A stretch of 33,255 nt of DNA from Candidatus Woesearchaeota archaeon (GTDB lineage: Archaea; Nanobdellota; Nanobdellia; Woesearchaeales; JABMPP01): positions 1 through 33,255 of the forward strand of contig JABMPP010000021.1 of assembly GCA_013202955.1 (NCBI GenBank). Direction: 5' to 3'. The notes below the pieces were generated by a model that was not told the origin of the DNA, did no database searches, and saw nothing but the letters and a program-made list of their open reading frames with translations. Shown here piece by piece: positions 7,562 to 18,500 of this stretch; within the stretch, counting starts at the first letter, position 1; every line of letters begins with the position of its first letter. Made by a program: the position numbers and the translations under genes.

Positions 7562-8756
7562 AAACTTTTTTTACTGCTTCCACAAATCTGTCAACTTCTT
7601 CTTCAGTGTTATAAAAATATAATGTAGCTCTTGCTGACCCATCTAAATTATGTGCATTATACCATGAATGTACACAATGCGCTCCAGATCTTATCATAAC
7701 ATTTTCGGATTCATCCAACATTAATGCAAGTTCGTGAGGATCTGTTTTTTCAATATTAAAATTAAACACACCCCCCCTTAATGAAGAGTCTTCTGGTCCT
7801 ATTATTTTAACATCATCAATAAGTTTTTCTGTTATTCTTTTGTTAAGATTAGTTTCATGCTTCTCTATGTTTGATTTTCCAATTCTCATAAGATATTTAG
7901 CAGCTTCTCCTAATCCCATTATTCCTGCATAGTTTTGAAGACCTGCTTCAAATCTGTGTGGAATCTTTTCAAGAGTGTATGAATTATATGTTGAATCAGT
8001 AACTGTTTCCCCACCTATTAAGAATGGTTTAAATCCATTAAGAAGATGCTCTTTTCCATACAAAATCCCTGTTCCGCTAGATCCCAACATCTTGTGACCT
8101 GAAAACGCCATAAAATCCACATCCAGATTTTTCACATCTATATCTTTATGTGGAACAGACTGAGCAGAATCTAATAACACAAGAGCATTGTGGTCATGTG
8201 CGATTTTTATTATTTCTTTAACAGGATTAGTCACCCCATCAAGATTTGATGTATGAACAACAGAAACAAGCTTTACACTTTTGTCCATTTTATTCTCAAA
8301 GTTTTCCAAATTAAATGTGTTATCATCATTTGATTTAACTATTTCATGCAAAACTCCATTTTCTTTTAACACCAAACAAGGCAGCAAGCTTGAGTTATGC
8401 TCCTTATCAGTTTGTATTATCTTGTCTCCTTTTTTCAGCTCAAGAGATTTTGTTACAATGTTAAGTCCTTCTGTTGAGTTTCTTGTGAAAATAATTTCAT
8501 TCTCTTTTTTTGAGTTTATGAATTTTTTAATCACCCCTCTTGATTTTTCAACTTCATCAGTAACTCTATTCCCAAATCTATGCATGCTTCTTCCACCGCA
8601 TGCTGTGAATTCATTATAATAAGAATTGATTTTTTCAACAACCTGTCTTGGTTTAAGTGAAACACAAGCAGAATCCAGATATGTTATTGGTTTATTGTTT
8701 ATCTTCTTTTTTAGAATATCAAAATCTTCTCTTATCTTATTTATGTTTAATCCCAT
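7545..8756 (-). CDS. sufS: SufS/CsdA-type cysteine desulfurase
   Basis: PLP signature ALVLLDSAQSVPH...DFMAFSGHKMLGSSGTGILYG; active-site Cys region MIRSGAHCVHSW. Confidence 0.9.
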   Translation of the reverse strand: MGLNINKIREDFDILKKKINNKPITYLDSACVSLKPRQVVEKINSYYNEFTACGGRSMHRFGNRVTDEVEKSRGVIKKFINSKKENEIIFTRNSTEGLNIVTKSLELKKGDKIIQTDKEHNSSLLPCLVLKENGVLHEIVKSNDDNTFNLENFENKMDKSVKLVSVVHTSNLDGVTNPVKEIIKIAHDHNALVLLDSAQSVPHKDIDVKNLDVDFMAFSGHKMLGSSGTGILYGKEHLLNGFKPFLIGGETVTDSTYNSYTLEKIPHRFEAGLQNYAGIMGLGEAAKYLMRIGKSNIEKHETNLNKRITEKLIDDVKIIGPEDSSLRGGVFNFNIEKTDPHELALMLDESENVMIRSGAHCVHSWYNAHNLDGSARATLYFYNTEEEVDRFVEAVKKVSKLLL

Positions 8757-9676
8757 TCTTCTAACTCTTCATCAATTATCTTCTTAAATGTTTTAAAATC
8801 TCTTGGTCCAACTATTGTTTTATTGTTTATGAAAAATGTTGGAGTGCCATAAACTCCTGCTTTTATTCCAGCTATTAGATCATTCTCTACTTCTTCTTTG
8901 TAATCTCTATCATCAATACATTTGTTGAATTTTTGAGTGTCTAATCCAAACTCTTCCCCAAGTTTTTTCATTCCCTCAACTGTATGGCTTTCCATTGTTG
9001 TCTGGGTTTCAAACATATAATTTTTGAACTCCCAATATTTTTCCTGATCTAATGCGCAATTAACAGCTTCTGCATGAACATCAGCATGAGGATGGTTTTC
9101 TGAAAGTGCAAAATCTCTATAAACAAAAAGAATATCTTCACCATAATAATCCAAAACCTGTTTCATTGTTTCTTCTGCTTTTTTTGTGTAAGGACATCTA
9201 AAGCAACCAAACTCAATAATTTTAACAGGCGCATCTTTTGGGCCAATGCTTGGGTCATCATCAATATCAGGGAAAACAACAGGGCCTGAATAATTTGAAG
9301 CAAGTGTTGAAAACTTGCCTTTTCCTGCTGGATCAAAAACACAGAACTCTTCTCCATTAGTTTTTCCATTGCAGTTTCCATATATTGCATAATTATAACC
9401 ACTGATTCCTGATTGGATTAAACTCCATATTAAAACTAATGTAAAAAACCATGATATTATCTCAAAATTTTTATAGACTGTTTTTGCTGTTTTTGGGTGG
9501 CTTCTCATTAATTTTCCTGTAATCTGGCTTTTTAATCTCTTATCCAATCCAGTAGTGCATTTTCTTAATGTAACTCTTCTGAAAACACAATCTAATGCTT
9601 CTTTAGCAATTATTCTATGAGTAGCGCTAAAAATACCTAAAACTCCAAAAACAATTAATGCTAATAAACATATCAT
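8747..9676 (-). CDS. Membrane-anchored DsbA-family thioredoxin-fold protein
   Basis: KIIEFGCFRCPYTKKAEETM...HPHADVHAEAVNCA...GTPTFFINNKTIVGPRDF; DsbA layout with TM N-terminus. Confidence 0.85.
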   Translation of the reverse strand: MICLLALIVFGVLGIFSATHRIIAKEALDCVFRRVTLRKCTTGLDKRLKSQITGKLMRSHPKTAKTVYKNFEIISWFFTLVLIWSLIQSGISGYNYAIYGNCNGKTNGEEFCVFDPAGKGKFSTLASNYSGPVVFPDIDDDPSIGPKDAPVKIIEFGCFRCPYTKKAEETMKQVLDYYGEDILFVYRDFALSENHPHADVHAEAVNCALDQEKYWEFKNYMFETQTTMESHTVEGMKKLGEEFGLDTQKFNKCIDDRDYKEEVENDLIAGIKAGVYGTPTFFINNKTIVGPRDFKTFKKIIDEELEEWD

Positions 9677-9732
9677 CTCCCAATACCTTTCCTGGTGGTA
9701 AATTTAATAGTTATATATATTTTACTAAAAAG

Positions 9733-9757
9733 ACATACTCACTTTGTTCGTAGCTTT
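9733..9757 (-). repeat. Dispersed palindromic intergenic element, copy 2 (inverted)
   Basis: ACATACTCACTTTGTTCGTAGCTTT; reverse complement AAAGCTACGAACAAAGTGAGTATGT matches 6339-6364 apart from a short central difference. Confidence 0.55.
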
Positions 9758-9831
9758 TATTTTCATAGAAATATAAAATATTTCTAGGGTGCTAAAAATC
9801 TAAGATTTTTAAGCATTTTTGAAAATAAAAG
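9754..9831. other. Structured intergenic element (outer stem enclosing two hairpins)
   Basis: Outer perfect 11-bp stem CTTTTATTTTC/GAAAATAAAAG (9754-9764/9821-9831); inner TAGAAATAT-AAA-ATATTTCTA (9766-9786) and GCTAAAAATC-TAA-GATTTTTAAGC (9791-9814). Confidence 0.6.
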
Positions 9832-9845
9832 AAAAAGAAAAAAAA

Positions 9846-10604
9846 TTAGCCGCAAGCACCTGCAGCAACCTCTGCTACTTGTACATCTATAACACCACTA
9901 CAGCTTTCTGGTGGGTCAGCAAATTCTGCACATATAGCCTGCTTGTACCCTTCTGGTGTTCTTTGGCCATTATATTGCTTGTTATTTATGAACACTGATG
10001 GTGATCCTCTAACTCCCAATACATCTCCATCTTTTTTATCTATTGCAGCAAGCTCAATTGATTCATCAGCTTCACACTGCTTTATCTTATCTGTGTCTAA
10101 TCCAAGAGAATCTGCTACCCCTTCCCAACATGTATCTGCATTACTTGAGCTGCATTGTTTGTTCATTGCCAAAGCAAACTCAAAGAACTCATCTGCTCCT
10201 GTATATTTATACACACAAAGCTCTCTTATGTTTTGATTTCCTTCCTGCACACCATGCATTGAGCAATATTGACTTCCTTCATCAACACAATAGCTAGGTC
10301 CTCCTCCTTTGTAATTTTCATACCAAACATATCTTGGCCTAAAAGTAACATCATTTTTCATTGCCTGAAATACTGGTTCAAGACCTTCTTCTGCCTGATT
10401 CCCATAAGGACAATAACTCATCATATAGAAATCAATTGTAACATCCTTTGCTCCTTGCTCAACAACCTTCATTTGTTTTGTTTTTGTTGTTGTTGGGTCA
10501 AAAAAGTCAATTTTATTGCTAAGTTGTATTGTTGCATAAACATTGAATAATAACAACAACGCTATTACTCCAAACATCATAAACTCCAAGTCTTTTCTTT
10601 TCAT
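9846..10604 (-). CDS. Membrane-anchored DsbA-like thioredoxin-fold protein with CPYG active site
   Basis: TIDFYMMSYCPYGNQAEEGLEPVFQAM...GVRGSPSVFINNKQYNGQRTPE; C-terminus AAGACG. Confidence 0.85.
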   Translation of the reverse strand: MKRKDLEFMMFGVIALLLLFNVYATIQLSNKIDFFDPTTTKTKQMKVVEQGAKDVTIDFYMMSYCPYGNQAEEGLEPVFQAMKNDVTFRPRYVWYENYKGGGPSYCVDEGSQYCSMHGVQEGNQNIRELCVYKYTGADEFFEFALAMNKQCSSSNADTCWEGVADSLGLDTDKIKQCEADESIELAAIDKKDGDVLGVRGSPSVFINNKQYNGQRTPEGYKQAICAEFADPPESCSGVIDVQVAEVAAGACG

Positions 10605-10610
10605 GGTTCA

Positions 10611-10694
10611 TCACCTTATTTGTAGATATAATGCTAAAACTATTATTATCAACACAATTATTGCTCCAATAATAGCAAGCGATTTTTCTATCAT
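10611..10694 (-). CDS. Possible 27-aa single-TM microprotein
   Basis: Own translation: MIEKSLAIIGAIIVLIIIVLALYLQIR-stop, just upstream of the DsbA-like gene. Confidence 0.35.
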   Translation of the reverse strand: MIEKSLAIIGAIIVLIIIVLALYLQIR

Positions 10695-10806
10695 ACACTA
10701 ATAGTTTTGAGAATTTCATAAATAACTTAGCTGCGAAACCGTGTAGTAAATAAGCCCCCATATTCCATAATAGAACCAAGTAGATTTGTTTATTGTTCAC
10801 AAAAGC

Positions 10807-11307
10807 CTAAAAATTCTTTTTTAGATAAATAGAGTATGTTTTGCCCTTTATTTCTCTTTTGATGAGATCTTTCTTCTCCAAGTCTTTTAAAACTGCGCTT
10901 AATTTTGATTTGGAGAGATCAGTTCTTATCTTTAATGTTGATTGGGTTATCCCAGGCTGTTCTTTTAATGCTTTTACAACTATTTTTTCATCCTTATCTA
11001 AAGCACTTAATATTATACTGAATTTTTCATCATTAATTTTCAGATTTTTTTCTTGCTCAAATCTCTCTACAATTGTTTTGTAGCTCTTTTCAAAGAAAAC
11101 AAGATAAAATCCAAGACTCAATGTTGCAACAACTATTGCTACTGAGCCAAGCATTATATAAGGAGTTAAGTCTGACTTATAATAAGAATGTCCGCATGTT
11201 GGACACTCCTCTTTATGTTTGTTAATCTCTAAAGTATAACCTAACATTATCAATGACATAAATACACTTATTATTATAATGAAAACCCCAAGTCTTTTAT
11301 TATCCAT
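10807..11307 (-). CDS. Membrane-bound winged-helix transcriptional regulator
   Basis: Two TM helices with CPTCGH between them; C-terminal wHTH ALKEQPGITQSTLKIRTDLSKSKLSAVLKDLEKKDLIKREIKGKTYSIYL. Confidence 0.8.
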   Translation of the reverse strand: MDNKRLGVFIIIISVFMSLIMLGYTLEINKHKEECPTCGHSYYKSDLTPYIMLGSVAIVVATLSLGFYLVFFEKSYKTIVERFEQEKNLKINDEKFSIILSALDKDEKIVVKALKEQPGITQSTLKIRTDLSKSKLSAVLKDLEKKDLIKREIKGKTYSIYLKKNF

Positions 11308-11346
11308 ATTTCTGTGGAAGAATAATAGATTTATAAAAGTTTATGT

Positions 11347-11736
11347 TTAGAATTCCAATTTCATTAGCTTTAACGCATTTATCTTGTCAATAAATCCTGT
11401 AGAATCTTTTAAACTCTTTATTTCAGTTATCTTGTCTTTTGCGGTTCTTAGAAAATCTGTTAATTTATCTATAACAGCATCCTCTTCTTTTATAACAATA
11501 TTCACATAATTGTCAAGAAACTTTTCCCCATTAAATTCCTGATGAACACTTGTCTCCATTTTTTTTAGTTCATTGAATATTTTTTCAGCTTCTTTTCTTG
11601 GGTCTTCTATTCTTGTTTCTCTGGAAATCTCTTTATCTTTTTCATTAGCATAAATAATTTCAAGAGAGATTACTCCTTCCCTTATAGAAATATCAGTCAC
11701 TCTTATTTTCTTGAATTCTACATAAATTATCTTCAT
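11347..11736 (-). CDS. Hypothetical protein
   Basis: 129-aa ORF of coding-like composition in a same-strand gene series; no family recognised. Confidence 0.6.
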   Translation of the reverse strand: MKIIYVEFKKIRVTDISIREGVISLEIIYANEKDKEISRETRIEDPRKEAEKIFNELKKMETSVHQEFNGEKFLDNYVNIVIKEEDAVIDKLTDFLRTAKDKITEIKSLKDSTGFIDKINALKLMKLEF

Positions 11737-11780
11737 AATATAAAAAATAAGAAAACAAGTTTATATTTCTTTCTGAAAAT

Positions 11781-12518
11781 TTACTTTATAATTGTTACCT
11801 TGGATTTTTTAAGCATACCCCTATCATTCCAATACCTAATAGGATAAACACCAGATGCCATTTGATTTCCATGTTTGTCTTTTCCATCCCACAATAAGTT
11901 GTAGTTTCCTGCTGTTTTTGATTGTCTGTCAATCGGTCTTATAACTTCTCTTCCTAGCACATCATAAATTCCTATACTTACCTTTCCCCTTTTAGGAACT
12001 GAATAAGGTATTGTTATGCTTGGATTACCTGGGTTTGGATATGCTTTGCCTAACTCATAACCAGAAGGTATTTCATGTTCTTTTTCTGTCCCAACTTCTG
12101 GTTCTAAATTTTTAAACAGGCTGTCAACCCTAACTGCGTTTTGTTCTCCTGTTAATCCTCTGTTTATTGGATAATATACCCCATCCATACCAACAACAGC
12201 AAGGCTGTCAATTGAGTTTGGATCAGCAACAATAACTCCTAGCTGCTTTTCCATTTCAGTTTGGTTCTCCCATTTATCAAAATAAGCCTGAACAAGCACA
12301 TCTGTTCCATTAACATTAACATACATTGTATCTGCAATATAACCCTGCAAACCAAGTGAATCAGTCAAGAAATCAAATGTGTTCTGAATCAATGAATCAT
12401 TAATAGCAACTTGATTAGGATTGTTAACCTTGGCTTCAAGCTGACTCTCTCCTTTTGCAATATTAGCTGCAAGAAGAGCTGCTGGTATTAAGAGTAAATA
12501 TTTTTTCATTTGTATCAC
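11781..12518 (-). CDS. Secreted protein with T9SS type A/FlgD-like C-terminal domain
   Basis: Signal peptide; C-terminus YELGKAYPNPGNPSITIPYSVPKRGKVSIGIYDVLGREV...GNYNLLWDGKDKHGNQMASGVYPIRYWNDRGMLKKSKVTIIK. Confidence 0.8.
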   Translation of the reverse strand: MIQMKKYLLLIPAALLAANIAKGESQLEAKVNNPNQVAINDSLIQNTFDFLTDSLGLQGYIADTMYVNVNGTDVLVQAYFDKWENQTEMEKQLGVIVADPNSIDSLAVVGMDGVYYPINRGLTGEQNAVRVDSLFKNLEPEVGTEKEHEIPSGYELGKAYPNPGNPSITIPYSVPKRGKVSIGIYDVLGREVIRPIDRQSKTAGNYNLLWDGKDKHGNQMASGVYPIRYWNDRGMLKKSKVTIIK

Positions 12519-15500
12519 CTTATAATTCTTCCAAAATTTATTTTATTGTTTGTTGATTTTTTTATTATGTTCACATCTTTTTTAGTATTGATTATGCTCG
12601 CACTTTTTATTGGATCTAATTTGATAATTTTTGCATTGACAGGATTTAATTTTTTAATAATTGTTATCTCATCTTCATCAATAGGTTCCACAATAACAGG
12701 AGGAAGCACAATTTGATTAGCATTGACTGGATTTATATCAAACTCCAGCTCATTGTTTGTTTCATCAAATTCATTTAACTCATGGTTATTGTCAATTATT
12801 ATTGTTGGGTTATAACTTCCTGCAGCAGTATAAGCCCAGCTTACCCATGTTATCCTAAAGCTTCCAGGCCCAACATTGCTTGTTGTATACTCGAGATTCT
12901 GGTCAGCTGAATCAGTATCAATCATATAGCTTACATCTTGAGAGTTCTGTCCATTGTTGTAAATAAAGAATCTTATCTGAACATTCTCCCCAGCATTTGG
13001 AGAAGAATTAACAACATAAAGGTTTCCAACACTCAAATCATTAATTGAATTGATAGTAATTGTAAATTCTTCTGAGTCATTAGAATAACTATCACTTACT
13101 GTTATTATAACATCATACACCCCAACATCCTCATTGGTTGGAGTCCATGTGAAAACATTGTTGTCTTGGCTGAATCTAAAATCATTTATTGAGTAAATTA
13201 ATATATTATTATTCTCATCTGTTGCATTAGCAATAATTGTTATTGTATTTGTTTCATTAGTTGTTATATCATTTATAAGATTCAGAACAGGAGGAACATT
13301 GCATAACATTGATTCACCACCTGGATATGCTGCATCCAGGAATGGGCAGTAATCTACAATTCCCATGGTGTTATCATCATAATAATCATATATTTTAGCT
13401 TTAATTTCTGTTTCATTTGTTGTTCCCCAATAATTATTTTCTGAAGTAAAATTTTCAGTTTGTCCTAAATATAATATTGTATTGTATGCAACATTATCAT
13501 AAATATTATTATATTCAATAGTATCAAAAAAAGAAACACTTGCCATAATTCCATTTTGGTTTGTATAAATATTATTAAAAGATATTAAATTGTTATTTGA
13601 ATAAAGTAGATAAACACCATTTTCTTCATTAGCGTAAATGGTATTTGATATAATCTCATTATTGTCAGAATGATCGTTAACTATACCAAAATGAGTATTT
13701 TCAAATATTTGGTTTTTAATTATAGAATTATTATTAGATATATATAACCTAATACCAATAAAATTATTTGAAACATTATTTTGTATCACCGTTGTGTTTC
13801 CAGAATAGCTAACTCGAATAGCTTCCACACCACTAAATTCAACATTATTAGAAGACGCTGTGTTGTTAAAAGAAGATGTTATAAATATTCCCTTATCATT
13901 TGAGTAAACATCATTTAAATTTATTATATTATTATTTGATTGATAAATATTAACAGCTATATCTGAACTAAGAGAAATATAATTAGATGAAACATGATTA
14001 TTATTTGATGAGGAAGATAAATAAATTCCAATGACACTATTTGAAACATTATTTTCTAATATTTCATTGTTTTCTGATAATCCAAGATATATACCAATAT
14101 TATCTGTTTCAGTTACTTTATCATTGAATATAACATTATTTTCTGCATGTAATAAGTAAATCCCAACATAATTAGATTCTAAATAATTGTTATTGACAAA
14201 ATTATTTGTTGCATAGGTTAAATCAATCCCATGATTATAATTTGTGATTATACAATTTATTATTGTAATATTTTCATTGTCAGAATAAATTCCAGAATTG
14301 CTATTTGAACCATTCAAAACAGAATCATTGCAATCCAGAACAATATCATCTGCTGCAATTTCAACCCCATTTGGCAAATCATATGTTCCTAGGCAGAATG
14401 TTGTGTTTTCTGTTATACTCATTCCATCTGTTGGAATTGTGCAATTTAATTCAGTCACATAAAAACTAGCATTAACCTCATTATTGCTCATATCAGAATC
14501 CTCTGGAGTTGATCCAACACTAAAGATTATTGTAACATTTCCTGGATATGATGCTGTATAAGTGTGTGTAATATTATAGGAATTCCCAGGTTCTAATATC
14601 ATAGGACCTCCGCCTCCTCCTCCACCAACCATTCCACCATCAAGATATGTAAAACTAAATGATGTAGCATTTGTTGCACCATCTCCTATATTTCTGACAA
14701 CCATTGTAAAATAAATTTCATCGTCAAGAATTGGATTTTGAGGACCCCAAACAAAATCCTCTATTGCCAAATCAGGATATCCAACAACATCAACAGTAAG
14801 TATTTTATGATTATTTGTTTCATTCCATTCAAGAATATCATCGTCTGAATCTGTTGATACTAATAAATAAATATTATTCCCATAAATATCATCTTCAGTT
14901 ATTGGAATTGTATAAGTATATTCTTTTTCTTCTCCTATTGATAAGTTAAAATCATAGTATGATGCTACATGATACTCATATTCTAAGGTTTCATTTAATA
15001 AACTTACTTGAGTTAAAAAGAAATTATTCACAACATCTGAGTTTCCAGTATTGTTTAATGTATAAGTAATGTTTAGGCTTCCTTCTCCATCATAGATTTC
15101 AGGAGTTGTCGTTATTGAGCTAACCACTAGATCTGGCAATTCTAATCCTTCTATATTCAATGGAACAATAATTTCATTGAAATCATAAACCCCAACAGGT
15201 TCTTGGACAATTCTTAAGTCAAATGTTCCTTGATAATCCTGAGGAATAACATGCCAGAACTCAAAATGCCCTGAATCGTTTGTTGGATATGACCTTAAGT
15301 ATTCATCTCCATTATAAAAGTCAAGTTTTATATAACCAACTTCTGAGTTTTCATCAGTTACAATTCCTTGAACATAGATTTCATCTCCTGCTGTGATTTC
15401 TGCAGGTTGTGTCAATATTGTAATATTAATATTTTGTGTTCTTTTTGCTAAAGGATTTATTTCAATTTCTTGATGTTGATTAAAATTATCCCAAACATTA

Positions 15501-18500
15501 ACTTTAAAATTTACTTCTTCAACTAAAATATTGCTTATTGTTCCAGTGTAAACTGTTCCAATGGAAGTGTAAGGAATATTTGCCCAATCTGTTCCAGTCC
15601 AATAAGTCATATTAACTTCTTCAACAGAGATGTCATCTGTTATGTTCATACTTAGTTCAAAGTCATCTCCAAAGTTATATTTCTCTTCATGCTCAAAATT
15701 GTTTATTGTTGGAATTTTATCCTCATGTAATCTTTTCTGAGCTAAATTATCCACATTTATTTCTAAACTTTGTCCAGATATATCAATTACTTCAATTTTA
15801 AAATCTACTTCTTCGATATTTATATCTTCAATTGTTCCAATGTATTCATTAACAACAAGATTATTATTAGGCATTTCAATCCATGAATCATCGACCAAAT
15901 AATACATATTTATTGAATTAATATAATCATTATTATCCATAACTACTTTTACAGAGAAGTTTTCTCCTTGCATATATTTAGTATTATATCTAAAATTGTG
16001 TATTCTTGGAATTACAACTTGCTCTTGCACTTTTGCTAAAGGATTAATAATCATTTCTTGTCTTTGTCCAGTTCCATCTATTGCTTCTACTTTCAAAACA
16101 AGTTCATCAACTTGAATATTTTCAACAGTAACATAATAAGTTATACCTGAATGTGTATGAGAAAGACTAGTCCAACTTCCATCATTCAAATAATAAACAT
16201 TTGCAGATGCAATGTACCCATCTGCATCACTTAATTTAAAACTTACATCAAAATTATCTCCAAGATTATAAAACTCATTTGCAACAAAATAATTAATTGT
16301 TGGAAGTTGAGGAATTTGTTCAAAAATCACATCCGAAGTTATCTTAGTATAATTATACAAATCAGTTAGTAAAGGAATAGTAAGTTCTGCATGAAAAATA
16401 CCATTTTGCCAAGGAGTTTTTAAGAAATTAGTATACCACCTTCCATGACCACCTGTACTGTCATCTACTAAATCTTCACTTAGGGGAGCATAAATAGGTC
16501 TTGTGTAATATAAATTAGGTTTTGAAAATGAGAAGTTTTGTATTGCCCCTGTCAATAAACTCATATAAGCATATTCTGTGAACTTAGTCATATAAGAATT
16601 TCCACTATATCCTTTTACAAAATAAGGAGTATTGGTTAAATCAATTCGTTCAAAAGATGCAGAAGATGTATAAGTCATATAAGGTGCTGAATACACTGTT
16701 GTCAATTTGTATGGTGCTTTTCCGATCCATACTTCCTGATCATGTGTTGGATTGATTTCAAAAGTTCTAAAATCCTTTATCAATCTGTCAAATTTATCAT
16801 AATATCTTGTTTCCCCAAATATCTCTTCCTGATGCACTGTGTTATGAAAATCATCATTTATTTCTGGGATGTTTGTATCATCTGGTGAAATATAATTAAT
16901 ATTTACTTTGTTATGAAATTCCCAATCATGATAATATCCTCTGCCAACAGGAGTGCCTGCTAAATGATACACTCTGTCCATAGGAGCTGAGAATGGATAA
17001 ATAGGATATAATAAGCTTGGATAATAATTATGAGATAAGGGGAAAACCATTATCATTTGGTTATACATTGTTTCAGGGCTTTCTCCAGGAAATCTAACAT
17101 GATAAGTATAATCTGTATATTCATCTGGCTCATAGCTTAAAACTGTTGTTGGCCATGTTCTATTTGGAAGCACAAACCCATAAGCATAAACTTCACTTGA
17201 TGTTTTATAATTATCATAAAACTCAGAATATTTTCTTCTTTCATAATCATTAAGTAATTCATCTCCACTCCAATCTATTTCATATTCCTCTGCTATTGGA
17301 ACACCCTCAACCTTAAATATAATATCTGTTTCTAAATTCCAATCAGAATTTTCTGAAATATAGATTGTTCTGTTCCCTTTAAATCCATAAAGAAGTTCTG
17401 TAACAGAAGATGCATATGTCCTATTCCAAGAGCCTGAGATTACAGGGTCATAATATGTTCTTGTCACAATATGCTTAAAAAATGAGAATATTCTCAATGG
17501 TGTGCCATCATTGCTTTCTGCCTTAAGAGTATAAGGGATTGCATCTTGTAATGAGAGATTGATTTCCCTTGCACTGAAATCAGAAAAATTCACTTTTTTC
17601 ATCAATATATAATCTAACTCTCTATCATCTCTGTCTCCAATTGCATAAAAATAATATGTCCCTCTTGGTCTATTAAAAGTATAACTGTCATTGAATATGC
17701 TTGTCTCTATATCAAATAACTGGACATTTCTGTAAGAACCATCATGAGTGTAAAATAAGTTAGGGAACAATGGCTCTCCATTCAAACCACGAACATTTAC
17801 TTTAATAGAATAAGTAACCATGGCAGTTATTGGTATTTGATAATGATTTCCATTCTGACTGTCTATTTCAATCTCTGAATAAGTGTAGCCTTCAATATTA
17901 TCATTTGTTACATCAATAAACAATCTTACTGTCTTTGTTTCTCCTGGCCCTAATGTAAGAAGTGTTTGGTTTACAAAAACAACATTAAAGCTTTCTAATT
18001 CCTCATTCTTTAAAGGATCAGTATCTAAATCCAAATTCAGAGTATAATTAACAATATTTGTGATATTAATATATTTTATAAGATAATCTTCTGAAATATT
18101 TGTATAACCAAATGCAATTCCAGGAGTAGAAACAATCAACTCTGCTTCATATGCTTCCAATCCATCTGCTTGTCCTGCTCCTTGAATATAAGGATTATTG
18201 CCTCTTGAATCTGCTGTTGTCATTATTCTTGATCTGAATTCATCTGGATCCATTTCAGGATATTCCTGTAATAATAAAGCTGCAATTCCTGCAATATGAG
18301 GGGCTGCCATTGAGGTTCCCATTGATCTTGTGTGATCTCCATCTTCATGAACACAAAGTCCGGTTGATTCAAATTCAACAATATTATCATTTATTCTTGA
18401 TGCACAGATTCCTCCGCCTGCTGCTGGCACATCTCCTCCAAAAGCAAGAACTTCTGGTTTGAAAATATCATTATATGGTCCTCTTGAACTATAACTTGAA

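Noticed and set aside
9163-9402. 79-aa minus-strand ORF inside the DsbA-like gene, and similar short ORFs (1658..1957, 2980..3222, 18391..18609, 31153..31464)
   Set aside because: Out-of-frame shadows of well-supported genes; no domain features.
10519-10800. 93-aa minus-strand ORF in the supplied track
   Set aside because: Overlaps the start of the well-supported DsbA-like gene in another frame; composition not convincing.
13480-14440. Asn-rich repetitive stretch that could be mistaken for a DNA repeat or CRISPR-like array
   Set aside because: It is in-frame coding sequence for NosD-type beta-helix rungs; repeats are degenerate at DNA level with no uniform spacers.
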